Counted from the first letter of the stretch, positions 9,308 to 17,389 are shown. The stretch: 64,000 nt of DNA from Ramlibacter tataouinensis (GCF_027941915.1 NZ_CP116009.1:2108001-2172000), one strand, 5' to 3'. Translations and numbers: made by a program. Notes: generated by a model not told the origin, from the sequence alone.

Positions 9308-10309
9308 TTGGCCTGTCAGCGCAGGCCGACAGCAGTAGCCGCCGAGGAGCGCGTGATCGACCTGCTGACGCTCACCGCCGAGCCCGGCGTGATCGGCGGG
9401 GTGCCGGCCAGCGGCCTGTCGTTCGGCGCCGCCACCAATGCCCAGGCCATCATCGACCAGCCCAGCCAGTTCGACTTCTACGACGGCGGCGGTCTCGACC
9501 TGGCGGTGCTGGGCCTGGCGCAGGCCGACGCCCGCGGCAACCTGAACGTCAGCAAGTTCGGCCCGCGGCTGGCGGGCGCCGGCGGTTTCATTAACATCAG
9601 CCAGAACGCCAAGACCGTGGTGTTTGTCGGCACCTTCACGGCGGGCGACCTGGCGGTGCAGGTCGAAGGCGGCAAGCTGCGCATCGCCAGCGAAGGCAGG
9701 CTGCGCAAGTTCGTCGGGCAGGTCGAGCACCGCACCTTCAGCGGCCGTGAGGCGCTGCGACGCGGCCAGCGCGTGCTGTACGTCACCGAGCGCTGCGTGT
9801 TCCGGCTGGCGCCCGGCGCGGACGGCCAGGGGGCGCTGGAGCTGGTGGAGATCGCGCCTGGCGTGGAGCTGGAGCGCGACATCCTGTCGCAGATGGCGTT
9901 CCGGCCGGAAATCGCAGCCGACCTGCAGTTGATGGACGCAGCGCTGTTCGGCGAGGCCGGCATCGGGCTGCGCGAGCGCCTGCTGGAGCGCCCGCTCGGC
10001 TCGCGCTTCGAACTGGATCGCGAGCACCGCCTGCTGTTCATCAACTTCGAGGGCCTGAGCGTGCAGCGGCCGCGGGACATCGAGGCAATCGAAAGATCGG
10101 TGCAGCAGTTGCTGGAGCCGCTGGCGTCGCAGCAGCAGCGGGTGGCGGTGGTCGTCAACTACGACAACTTCAGCCTGCTGCCTTCGCTGCTGGACGACTA
10201 CTCGGCAATGGTCCGACGTCTCACGCAGCGTTACTACAGCCGGGTCACGCGCTATGGGACCGGCGGGTTCCTGCGGGCGCGGCTGGACGGCCGGGCCTCC
10301 AGCCAGTAG
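9308..10309 (+). pseudogene. 5'-truncated acyl-CoA:acetate/3-ketoacid CoA-transferase
   Basis: Matches only the C-terminal half of YdiF-type CoA-transferases (usually above 500 residues). The similarity begins within the first few codons ([21 protein letters not shown]) and includes the catalytic-Glu motif EPGVIGG, then [16 protein letters not shown] and [11 protein letters not shown], and runs to the normal C-terminal end. The roughly 280-300 residues of the N-terminal domain are absent, and no remnant of them is visible in the 37 bp back to gspE. No convincing ribosome site precedes it; GAGGAG lies only 3 bp before a GTG at 9353. I read it as a decayed fragment, though expression of the half cannot be excluded. 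Confidence 0.75.
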
Positions 10310-10397
10310 CCGGTCGCTGCCAGGCACGGGCGCCGGCATTGATCGGCGCGACCGATGTCATCAATGAGGGCACCGCCCGCGCGTATGCTGTGCGCCG

Positions 10398-11300
10398 ATG
10401 TCCCGCCTCTCCCCCGCCCACGCGCTGCTGGCGCTCGCCGTCGTCGCCGTCTGGGGCACCAACTTCGTCGTCATCCGCGAGGCGCTGGACGCGCTGCCCC
10501 CGCTGCTGCTGGCGACGCTGCGCTTCTTCCTGGCCCTGGTGCCGGCGGCGTTCATCCTGCCGCGGCCACGCGTGGCCCTGTCCAACCTCGCGGGGTACGG
10601 ATTGCTGATCGGCGCCGGCCAGTTCGGCCTGCTGTACATCGCCATGAATGGCCACATCTCGCCCGGCCTGGCCTCGCTGGTGGTGCAGACCCAGGTGTTC
10701 TTCACCATCGGGCTGGCCATGTGGCTGACCGGCGAGCGCCTGCGGGCCTTCCAGGTCGTGGCCGTGCTGGTGTCGGCCGCCGGCCTGGCGGTGGTGGGCT
10801 GGCACACCGATGCGTCCACCACCGCGGGCGGCTTGCTGATGGTGCTGGGCGCGGCGGCCACCTGGGCCGGCGGCAACATCCTGACCAAGCGCGCCGGCAG
10901 CATCAACATGGTGGCCTACGTGGTCTGGTCGTCGGCGTTCGCGGTGCCGGTGCTGTTCGCGCTGTCGCTGGCCCTGGAAGGCTGGGACGCAATTGCTGCC
11001 GGCGTGCGCCAGGCCTCGCCGGGCGTGTGGACCGCGGTCGTCTGGCAGGCCTGGGCCAATTCGCTGTTCGGCTATGCCGCCTGGAACTGGCTGCTTTCGC
11101 GCTACCCGGCGGCCACCGTGACGCCGCTGGCGCTGCTGATCCCGGTGTTCGGCATCGGCGCCTCGGCCCTCTGGCTGGGCGAGCCGCTGCCGGCCTGGAA
11201 GCTGGCGGCCGCGGCCCTGGTGATCGGTGGCCTCGCGATCAACCTGCTGTGGCCGCGCGCAGCGGCCGGTGCGACGGCCAAGGCCGGCGCCACACGCTGA
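10398..11300 (+). CDS. eamA: EamA-family drug/metabolite exporter, cysteine/O-acetylserine type
   Basis: A 300-residue inner-membrane exporter with ten predicted helices in two EamA repeats. The first repeat opens with ALAVVAVWGTNFVVIREAL and contains GYGLLIGAGQFGLLYIAM and GLASLVVQTQVFFTI, closely resembling E. coli EamA (YdeD), which exports cysteine and O-acetylserine. Substrate is inferred from that resemblance only. It is separated from the CoA-transferase fragment by 88 bp and faces a convergent gene 3 bp downstream, so it is probably monocistronic. Confidence 0.8.
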   Translation: MSRLSPAHALLALAVVAVWGTNFVVIREALDALPPLLLATLRFFLALVPAAFILPRPRVALSNLAGYGLLIGAGQFGLLYIAMNGHISPGLASLVVQTQVFFTIGLAMWLTGERLRAFQVVAVLVSAAGLAVVGWHTDASTTAGGLLMVLGAAATWAGGNILTKRAGSINMVAYVVWSSAFAVPVLFALSLALEGWDAIAAGVRQASPGVWTAVVWQAWANSLFGYAAWNWLLSRYPAATVTPLALLIPVFGIGASALWLGEPLPAWKLAAAALVIGGLAINLLWPRAAAGATAKAGATR

Positions 11301-11303
11301 GCG

Positions 11304-12065
11304 TCATCCGCCGGCGCCCGATTGCCGGGCCGGCAGCTCGAGCCGGCGGAGCAGGTCGGCATCCGGCAGCGCCGGCGGGAAGCCGATGCGGGCGCTGATG
11401 TCGGCTCCGGCCCGGATGCGCAGCGTCAGGCCGCTGGCCCATACCGCCTGCTGCAGCAGCAGCAATTCCAGCCCGTCGTCCATGCGGCGGCGCGGCGGTT
11501 CCCCCGACGCCGTCTCGTGCGCTGGAGCGCGCGGACCGGCAGCGCTCAGGACAGGGCCGGCGCGGCCCCTGGCCGGCTCGGTTCTCAGGACCAGGCCGCG
11601 GCCATGCGCCCGCAGCCATGCCAGCAGGCACTCGACCACGGTGTAGGCCGCCGCGGCGTCCATGACGGCTTCGGCCGGCGCCAGCTCCAGCTCGGCCACC
11701 GGACCTTCGGGTCCCCTGTCGACGCCGAGGTCGGCCAGCACCGCCAGCACCAGGTCGCACAGGTCGATGCGTTCGCGGTACTGCCGCACGCGCCCGCTGG
11801 CCAGCCGGGTGATCTGCTGGGCGCGACGGCTCGCGTGGTGCAAGCGGTCGGCGGCCACCTGCAGGGCCGATGCGTCCTGCGACGCCGGCGCGCCGCCGGC
11901 CGAACGCCCCAGGTGCGCCTGCACGGCGCGCAGGAGCTCGGCCTGTTCGTCAGCCAGCACGGATACGAGCAGGGGCCAGCGATCGCCCATGCTCCATTGG
12001 CCGCCGGGCACCGGTGCGCTGGCGTCCGCCCACCGGCGGCGGCGAGCGGTCCGAAGCTGCTCCAT
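11304..12065 (-). CDS. Degenerate histidine-kinase-like protein
   Basis: 253 residues, no signal peptide or membrane helix. An alpha-helical region (about 35-110, with RLHHASRRAQQITRLASGR) resembles a DHp dimerisation domain, and the C-terminal part has a weak HATPase outline: AYTVVECLLAWLRAHG in place of an N-box, and LELLLLQQAVWASG in place of the G2 region. The N-box Asn, DxG and GxG signatures are not recognisable. ATG 12065 is chosen because GGGAGG lies 6 bp upstream; a longer start would add 11 residues without support. Function unknown; it could be a non-catalytic phosphotransfer or scaffold protein. It converges with eamA. Confidence 0.6.
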   Translation of the reverse strand: MEQLRTARRRRWADASAPVPGGQWSMGDRWPLLVSVLADEQAELLRAVQAHLGRSAGGAPASQDASALQVAADRLHHASRRAQQITRLASGRVRQYRERIDLCDLVLAVLADLGVDRGPEGPVAELELAPAEAVMDAAAAYTVVECLLAWLRAHGRGLVLRTEPARGRAGPVLSAAGPRAPAHETASGEPPRRRMDDGLELLLLQQAVWASGLTLRIRAGADISARIGFPPALPDADLLRRLELPARQSGAGG

Positions 12066-12272
12066 GGAAACCTCCCGCGGCGGCTGACCTGTTGCCACGG
12101 TCGCAGCAAGCCCGGCCCGGGCAAGTAGGCGGGCGGTGCCGCTGGCCGTAGGCGTTCGCCAACGGATCGGCGGGCAGACTGGCGAGCTCCCCGAGGCTCA
12201 GGCCCATCCGCGGGCAAGCGGCTCCGGACGCCCCGGCCCGCTAATGCCCGGGATCGAAGCGGGGCTTCCAGA

Positions 12273-12295
12273 AAGATGACTCTTTGACGAATCTT
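12273..12295. promoter_or_regulatory. Candidate NsrR operator
   Basis: A 23-bp imperfect inverted repeat in 11-1-11 arrangement: left arm AAGATGACTCT, central T, right arm TGACGAATCTT, with 7 of the outer 10 positions symmetrical. Spacing and outer AAGATG/ATCTT ends match the known E. coli NsrR box as I recall it. A good -10 candidate TAAAAT (12295-12300) abuts it, so a bound repressor would cover the promoter. It lies 27 bp before the hemoglobin start, and a NsrR-type regulator is encoded four genes downstream. Function is inferred. Confidence 0.5.
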
Positions 12296-12321
12296 AAAAT
12301 CCGCCCCGAGGAAACCCGCAT

Positions 12322-12717
12322 ATGCCCAGTCCCGATCTCTGCACCGAAGACGAGGTGCAACGCCTGGTCCATGACTTCTATGCCAAGGTCCGGCAAGACC
12401 CGCTGCTCGGGCCGGTGTTCGACGCCCACATCCAGGACTGGACGCCGCACCTGGCCAGGATGGTCGACTTCTGGTCGTCGGCGCTGCGCGGCACCGCGCG
12501 CTTTCGCGGCACGCCCATGCCCAAGCACGTGGCGCTGCCGGAACTGAACCCCGAGCTGTTCCGGCGCTGGCTGTCGCTGTTCGCGGCCACCACGGCGGCG
12601 CTCGGCAACCCGGCCCTGCAGCAACGCGCCGACGAGCTGGCGCACCGCATCGCCGACAGCCTGTGGTACGGCTGGCGGCTCAGCCGCGGGATGAGCGTGG
12701 CCGGGGGCCTGGCGTGA
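12322..12717 (+). CDS. Group III truncated hemoglobin
   Basis: A 131-residue 2/2 globin of the Ctb type. Expected heme-pocket residues are visible: Tyr B10 (Y20 in HDFYAKV), His E7 (H43), proximal His F8 (H69 in PMPKHVALP) and Trp G8 (W83 in RRWLSLF). Group III globins are linked to NO and O2 handling under microaerobic or nitrosative conditions (Campylobacter Ctb). A GAGGA sequence lies about 9 bp before ATG 12322. The stop overlaps the start of the oxidase gene (TGATG), making it the first gene of the NsrR-linked operon. Confidence 0.92.
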   Translation: MPSPDLCTEDEVQRLVHDFYAKVRQDPLLGPVFDAHIQDWTPHLARMVDFWSSALRGTARFRGTPMPKHVALPELNPELFRRWLSLFAATTAALGNPALQQRADELAHRIADSLWYGWRLSRGMSVAGGLA

Positions 12718-14363
12718 TGGACAGCGCCGTCATCAGCCTGCTGGGCGCCTTCCTGCTGTCGATCATCGGCCTGTTCGTCTTCATCTGGTCGCTGCGCCAG
12801 GGCCTGCTGGTGGAGAACCCGACGGCCGCCTCGGTGATCTTCGCGCGCGGCGAAGTCGGCCGCGTCGACGATCCCGCGCTGCGCGAAGAAGGCCAGCGCT
12901 CGCTGCAGCAGGCGGCGCACCCCGAACCGCTGCCCGCCACCGATGCCGGCGACCTGCAGGCGCGCGTGCGGGCCGACCAGTCCACCGCGTTCCCGGTGTT
13001 CATGTTCGCGGCCTTCGCCTGCTTCTGGCTGCTGCTCGGCTCGACGGCCGGACTCACCGCTTCGATCAAGCTGCACACGCCCGACTGGCTGGTGCAGCAG
13101 CCCTGGCTGACCTTCGGGCGCATCCGCACCGTGCACCTGCAGGCCGTGCTGTACGGCTGGATCACCAATGCCGCGCTCGGCATGATCCTGTGGGTGCTGC
13201 CGCGCCTGCTGCGCACCCACCTGCACGGCGCCGTCTGGACCCTGCTGGGCGGGGCGTTGATCAACACCGGCATCGCCGCCGGCATCGGCGCCATCGCCGC
13301 CGGCTGGAGCGACGGCATGGAGTACCTGGAGATCCCCTGGCAGGCCGGCCTGTTCATCGTGGCCGGCTTCGTGCTGATCATCCTGCCGGTGCTCTTCACA
13401 CTGGTGAACCGCAAGGCCGAGCACCTGTACGTGAGCGCCTGGTACATGGTGGCGGGGCTGCTGTGGATCACGCTGCTGTACCTGGTGGCCAAGCTGCCGG
13501 GCGTGCACACCGGGGTGCAGCAGGCCACCATGAACTGGTGGTTCGGCCACAACGTGCTGGGCCTGTGGTTCACGCCGGTCAGCGTGGGCGCGATCTACTA
13601 CTTCCTGCCCAAGATCATCGGCCGGCCGGTGCGCTCGTACAACCTGTCGATCCTGGGCTTCTGGACGCTGGCCTTCTTCTACGGCCAGGTCGGCGGCCAC
13701 CACCTGATCGGCGGGCCGGTGCCCGGCTGGCTGGTCACGCTGTCGATCGTGCAGAGCCTGATGATGGTGATCCCGGTGGTCGCCTTCTCGATCAACATGG
13801 GGCTGACGCTGCAGGGGCGCATGCACCTGGCGCGCTGGTCGCCGACGCTTCGCTTCATGATGTTCGGCGGCCTGATGTATTTCGCGTCCTCACTGCAAGG
13901 CTCGATGGAGGCGCTGCGCAGCGTCAACGCCGTGACCCACTTCACGCACTACACGGTCGGCCACGCGCACCTGGGCGCCTACGGTTTCGTCAGCATGGTG
14001 CTGTTCGGCGCCATCTACTTCATGATGCCGCGCGTGCTGAACTGGGAATGGCCGTTTCCCAGGCTGATCACGCTGCACTTCTGGCTGTCGGCGATCGGCA
14101 TCGGCACCTACTTCACCTCTTTGACCATCGGCGGCTGGCTGCAGGGACTGGCGATGCTGGATCCGGCCCGCGCCTTCATGGAATCGGTGACGCTGACCAT
14201 TCCCTACCTGCAGTGGCGCTCGATCGGCGGTGGCCTGCTGCTGCTGGCGCACCTGGTGTTTGTCGGCCACTTCATGGCCATGGCGCTGCGCTTCGGCCCG
14301 ATGCGCACCGGCGCCGCGCTGTTCGGCGCCCGCCAACCGCTGGAACCCGCGTATGGAAAATGA
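12717..14363 (+). CDS. ccoN: cbb3-like heme-copper oxidase subunit I with CcoS-like N-terminal extension
   Basis: 548 residues, about 75 longer than classical CcoN. Seen: low-spin heme ligand H140 (RTVHLQAVLYG), CuB ligand H278 (WFGHN), Y322 six residues before H328-H329 (FFYGQVGGHH), placed like the cross-linked Tyr of cbb3, and H416/H418 (VGHAHLGAYG). The first 45 residues (helix, then WSLRQGLLVENPTAASVIF) resemble the small assembly protein CcoS. The conserved cbb3 Glu of TFEGPM is Gln here (SSLQGSMEA, Q394), with a Glu four residues later (E398). It is therefore a divergent member: O2 reduction is likely from the Tyr, and NO reduction is possible. Start ATG 12717 overlaps the globin stop. 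Confidence 0.88.
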   Translation: MDSAVISLLGAFLLSIIGLFVFIWSLRQGLLVENPTAASVIFARGEVGRVDDPALREEGQRSLQQAAHPEPLPATDAGDLQARVRADQSTAFPVFMFAAFACFWLLLGSTAGLTASIKLHTPDWLVQQPWLTFGRIRTVHLQAVLYGWITNAALGMILWVLPRLLRTHLHGAVWTLLGGALINTGIAAGIGAIAAGWSDGMEYLEIPWQAGLFIVAGFVLIILPVLFTLVNRKAEHLYVSAWYMVAGLLWITLLYLVAKLPGVHTGVQQATMNWWFGHNVLGLWFTPVSVGAIYYFLPKIIGRPVRSYNLSILGFWTLAFFYGQVGGHHLIGGPVPGWLVTLSIVQSLMMVIPVVAFSINMGLTLQGRMHLARWSPTLRFMMFGGLMYFASSLQGSMEALRSVNAVTHFTHYTVGHAHLGAYGFVSMVLFGAIYFMMPRVLNWEWPFPRLITLHFWLSAIGIGTYFTSLTIGGWLQGLAMLDPARAFMESVTLTIPYLQWRSIGGGLLLLAHLVFVGHFMAMALRFGPMRTGAALFGARQPLEPAYGK

Positions 14364-14955
14364 GATCAAGCTCGCCGCCGGTGCGATGGTGGCTCTGGGC
14401 GTCGCCACCGCCGCGCTGGTAGTGCTGCCCTATGTGCAGGCGCGCGACATCACGCCGCCGGCCAAGCTCAAGCCCTATACCGATGCGCAAATGCGCGGGC
14501 GCGCGGTCTACATCGCCAACGGCTGCGTGTACTGCCACAGCCAGCAGCCGCGCGACCGCGGGCTCGGGCCCGACCTGCAGCGCGGCTGGGGCCGCGCCTC
14601 GGTGCCCGGCGACTACTACTACGACAAGCCGCACCTGCTGGGCAGCATGCGCACTGGGCCCGACCTGTTCAACATCGGCGCGCGCCAGCCCAGCAAGGAC
14701 TGGCACCTGGGGCACCTGTACCAGCCGCGCGCCTATGTGCCGGACTCGATCATGCCGGCCTACCCCTACCTGTTCCGCATCAAGGACGCCGAAGAGGCCA
14801 GGCGCGAAGGCGACCAGCCGATCACCCTGCCGCCCGGCTACGGCCCGCGCATCGACCAGGTGGTGGTGCCCACGCCCGAGGCGCTGGACCTGGTGAAGTA
14901 TTTGCAGGGTTTGAACCACACCTACCCGGTGCTGCCCGCGCCGGCTGCGCGCTGA
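14353..14955 (+). CDS. ccoO: CcoO-like monoheme cytochrome c subunit
   Basis: 200 residues with an N-terminal membrane helix (about 7-28), one heme c site C58-VY-C61-H62 and an axial Met at M134 in DSIMPAYPYLF. The stretch from DKPHLLGSMRTGPDLFNIG to DWHLGHLY matches subunit II of cbb3 oxidases, which passes electrons to subunit I. The start overlaps the end of subunit I by 11 bp. It belongs to the compact operon starting at the hemoglobin gene. Confidence 0.9.
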   Translation: MENEIKLAAGAMVALGVATAALVVLPYVQARDITPPAKLKPYTDAQMRGRAVYIANGCVYCHSQQPRDRGLGPDLQRGWGRASVPGDYYYDKPHLLGSMRTGPDLFNIGARQPSKDWHLGHLYQPRAYVPDSIMPAYPYLFRIKDAEEARREGDQPITLPPGYGPRIDQVVVPTPEALDLVKYLQGLNHTYPVLPAPAAR

Positions 14956-14970
14956 TCGAGGAGGAAATAC

Positions 14971-15567
14971 ATGGCCACCCAAGCCCCCGCTCCGACGCCG
15001 CAGCAATTGCGCGAACAAGCCGACCCCACCGAACGCAGCCATCCCATTCCGCTGATCGTGGCCGGCATCACGCTGGCCATGGTGCTGGCCGGCGCCGGCT
15101 ACATCCTGTTGTCGGAGCCGTTCGGCGCGCCGGCACTGGGCGACCAGCGCACGATGGCCGACCTCTCCGGCCCACCGGCCGGCGCCGCCGTCGATGGCAA
15201 GCAGGTCTACACCGCCAACTGCGTGGGCTGCCACCAGGCCAGCGGGGCCGGCCTGCCCAACGTGTTCCCGCCGCTGGACGGCTCCGAATGGGTCAACGGT
15301 CAGCCACGCGTGCTGGCCAACATCCTGCTGCACGGCATCACCGGCGAGCTGACGGTCAAGGGCACCAGCTACAAGGGCGCGATGCCGTCATTTGCGCAAT
15401 TGGGCGACGCCGAACTGGCGGCCGTCGCCAGCTACGTGCGATCCAACTGGTCGAACAAGGCGGAGTCCGTCGAAGCCGCCCTGTTCGCCACCGAACGCAA
15501 GGCCAGCGTGCGCGACAAGCCCTTCGACGGCGGCGCCGAGCTGAAGGCGCTGGCCGGCGGCGGCTGA
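14971..15567 (+). CDS. Membrane-anchored monoheme cytochrome c
   Basis: 198 residues: a Pro/Gln-rich start, one membrane helix at about 26-47, then a class I cytochrome c domain with C84-VG-C87-H88 and axial M138 (YKGAMPSF). It sits where the diheme CcoP would be in a canonical cbb3 operon but carries a single heme, and no CcoQ is present. It probably donates electrons to the CcoO-like subunit. A strong ribosome site GAGGAGG lies 8 bp before ATG 14971, 15 bp after the previous stop. Confidence 0.88.
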   Translation: MATQAPAPTPQQLREQADPTERSHPIPLIVAGITLAMVLAGAGYILLSEPFGAPALGDQRTMADLSGPPAGAAVDGKQVYTANCVGCHQASGAGLPNVFPPLDGSEWVNGQPRVLANILLHGITGELTVKGTSYKGAMPSFAQLGDAELAAVASYVRSNWSNKAESVEAALFATERKASVRDKPFDGGAELKALAGGG

Positions 15568-15583
15568 AGCGCGAGGGAACGCG

Positions 15584-16045
15584 ATGCGACTGGCGCGCAT
15601 GACCGATTACGCCATCCGGCTGCTGATGTACGTGGCGCAGCAGCCGGACCGGCTTTGCACCATCGCCGAGGTGGCCGGTGCGTACGGCATCTCCGAGACC
15701 CACCTGATGAAGATCACCCACCAGCTCGCGCTGGCGGGGTGGCTGGGCACCACGCGCGGCAAGGGCGGCGGCATCCGGCTGGCGCGGCCGCCAGGGCAGA
15801 TCCCGCTGGGCGGCGTGGTGCGCACCATGGAGCCGGATTTCTTCATCGTCGAGTGCTTCTCCACCGGCAACACCTGTTCGCTCACCGGCAGTTGCGAGCT
15901 GACCGGCGTGATGGATGGCGCGCTGCGCCAGTTCATGGAGCACCTGGACTCGCACACGTTGGCCGACATACTGCCGCCGGCGCCCGGCGCGTCCAGGCCC
16001 ATCCGCATGCACCCGCCTGCGAAGGCGATGGTGAAGGCAACCTGA
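15584..16045 (+). CDS. nsrR: NsrR-type Rrf2 family iron-sulfur regulator
   Basis: 153-residue winged-helix regulator. The DNA-binding part contains MTDYAIRLLMYVA, ISETHLMKITHQLALAG and a wing with TRGKGGGIRLARP, very like NsrR. Three cysteines C91, C98 and C104 (spacing C-x6-C-x5-C) follow the EPDFFIVEC segment, as expected for the NO-sensitive cluster of NsrR. Met6 is an alternative start. In other bacteria NsrR represses NO-detoxification genes until NO destroys its cluster; here it would control its own operon through the repeat at 12273-12295. The stop overlaps the sco start. Confidence 0.85.
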   Translation: MRLARMTDYAIRLLMYVAQQPDRLCTIAEVAGAYGISETHLMKITHQLALAGWLGTTRGKGGGIRLARPPGQIPLGGVVRTMEPDFFIVECFSTGNTCSLTGSCELTGVMDGALRQFMEHLDSHTLADILPPAPGASRPIRMHPPAKAMVKAT

Positions 16046-16674
16046 TGCTGCGCACCGCCTTCGCCTGCGCCGTTCTGCTACTGGGCGCCGGGCTCGGCGC
16101 CGGCTGGCTCACGCACGGCTTCCAGGTGTGGACCGCCGAAGGCGCGCGAAGGCTTGAGGTGCTGCAACGGCCGATCGATGTGCCCGCCGTGCCGGTGCAG
16201 GGCCCGGGCGTGGCGGCGCGCGACCTGCACGACCTGCTGGCCGGCGGCCAGCAGGTCACCATCGTCGATTTCATCTACACCCATTGCGAGAGCCTGTGCC
16301 TTTCGCTGGGCAACACGTACCAGCAGATGCAGGCCGCGTTGCAAGCCACCGGCAAGGACACCGGGGTGCGCCTGCTCTCCGTGAGCTTCGATCCGCAGCG
16401 CGATACGGTGGAGCAGCTGCTCTCGCATGCAAAGCGGATGAAAGCCGATCCCGCCGTGTGGCGCTTCGTGCGCGTGCCCGGCGAGCCGGAGCTGCAACGC
16501 GTGCTGGACCGCTTCCAGGTGGTGATCGTGCCCGACGGCCGGGGTGACTTCCAGCACAACGCCGCGCTGCTGGTGGTGGATGCGCAAGGGCGGCTGGTGC
16601 GCATCTTCGACATCGCCGAGCAGCAGCTGGCGCTGGACTATGCGCGACACCTGGCGGCCGGCGGCGAACTGTGA
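16045..16674 (+). CDS. SCO1/SenC-family copper chaperone
   Basis: 209 residues with an N-terminal hydrophobic anchor (about 4-24) and a periplasmic thioredoxin-fold domain. The copper-binding motif C81-ESL-C85 and distal H171 (DFQHNAALLVVD) are in place. SCO proteins deliver copper or reduce cysteines at heme-copper oxidase sites, which suits its place in this operon; oxidase subunit I here needs CuB only. The start overlaps the nsrR stop (TGATG) and the stop overlaps the next GTG start (GTGA). Confidence 0.9.
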   Translation: MLRTAFACAVLLLGAGLGAGWLTHGFQVWTAEGARRLEVLQRPIDVPAVPVQGPGVAARDLHDLLAGGQQVTIVDFIYTHCESLCLSLGNTYQQMQAALQATGKDTGVRLLSVSFDPQRDTVEQLLSHAKRMKADPAVWRFVRVPGEPELQRVLDRFQVVIVPDGRGDFQHNAALLVVDAQGRLVRIFDIAEQQLALDYARHLAAGGEL

Positions 16675-17285
16675 ATCCAGTGGGCGCTTCCCGTCCGCCT
16701 TTCCTGTGCGAGTGGCGACCGGTCATCGTGGTGATCGCGCTGGCCCTGCTGGCCTTCACGCCGCTGCGGCGCTGGATGGAGGCCAGCATGAGCCTGCACA
16801 TGCTGGTGCAATTCCCGCTGGTGGTCTTGGGCGGCTACCTGCTGGCCGGTGAACTGGGGCCGCGGGCCACCGCACGGCTGCAGCGCTGGAACGCGCATGG
16901 CCTCACCGGTCTGCTGGCCGTTGCGTTGCTGCTCGCGCTGCTGATGATCCCGCGCTGGCTGGACCTGGCATGGGTGGACCTGCGATTCGAGATCGCCAAG
17001 TGGCTGGCGCTGCTGGCCACCGGGGGTGCGTTGCGGCTTTCGTGGAGCCGGGCCGGGCTGCTCGGGCAGGTCTTCTTCCTGGGCAACACGCTGCCCATGA
17101 CGGTCATGGCCGGCTATCTGTTCATCGAATCGCCGCTGCGGCTGTGCAATGCGTACCTGCTGGACGATCAGGTGACGGTTGGAAAAGGGTTAATCGTCGC
17201 CTGTGCCCTGACTGCGATCACATGGCTGATCCAGGCCGGCCGGCTGCTGTCACGCCAAGCCGCACCGAAGCGCCAGCTTCAGTAG
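16671..17285 (+). CDS. Six-helix membrane protein of unknown function in the oxidase operon
   Basis: 204 residues with about six predicted membrane helices and basic ends. GTG 16671 overlaps the sco stop (GTGA), so it is co-translated with it and is the last gene of the operon. The segment SLHMLVQFPLVVLGGYLLAG faintly recalls the His-Met-x-x-Gln helix of CtaG-type oxidase assembly factors, but the likeness is too weak for a call. Position suggests assembly or cofactor insertion for the oxidase; this is inference. Confidence 0.7.
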   Translation: MNPVGASRPPFLCEWRPVIVVIALALLAFTPLRRWMEASMSLHMLVQFPLVVLGGYLLAGELGPRATARLQRWNAHGLTGLLAVALLLALLMIPRWLDLAWVDLRFEIAKWLALLATGGALRLSWSRAGLLGQVFFLGNTLPMTVMAGYLFIESPLRLCNAYLLDDQVTVGKGLIVACALTAITWLIQAGRLLSRQAAPKRQLQ

Positions 17286-17389
17286 CCGAATAGCCAGATC
17301 GCCAGCAGCAGCGCAGCACCCGCGATGCCGGCCGCCAAGGGCTCCGACTCCAGCAGGAGCGGTGCAAAGCGCGCCCAGAACCTGTTCAT
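17279..17389 (-). CDS. Possible 36-residue single-helix membrane peptide
   Basis: A short frame from ATG 17389 with a basic N-terminus (MNRFWARFAP) and one hydrophobic helix (about 17-34, IAGAALLLAIWLFGY at the end). GGTGG lies 6 bp upstream, a moderate ribosome site. It is convergent with the preceding membrane protein and overlaps its 3' end by 7 bp. Nothing else marks it as a gene. The 180 bp between its start and the ferredoxin stop hold no other supported feature. Confidence 0.3.
   Translation of the reverse strand: MNRFWARFAPLLLESEPLAAGIAGAALLLAIWLFGY

Noticed and set aside
9308..10309. A complete CoA-transferase gene
   Set aside because: Only the C-terminal domain of the family is present, and homology starts at the first codons.
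12717..14363. Subunit I as a standard NorB nitric oxide reductase
   Set aside because: The Tyr before the HH pair and the WFGHN segment are cbb3-like, and the NorB Glu pattern HLWVEGVWE is absent. NO activity remains only a hypothesis.
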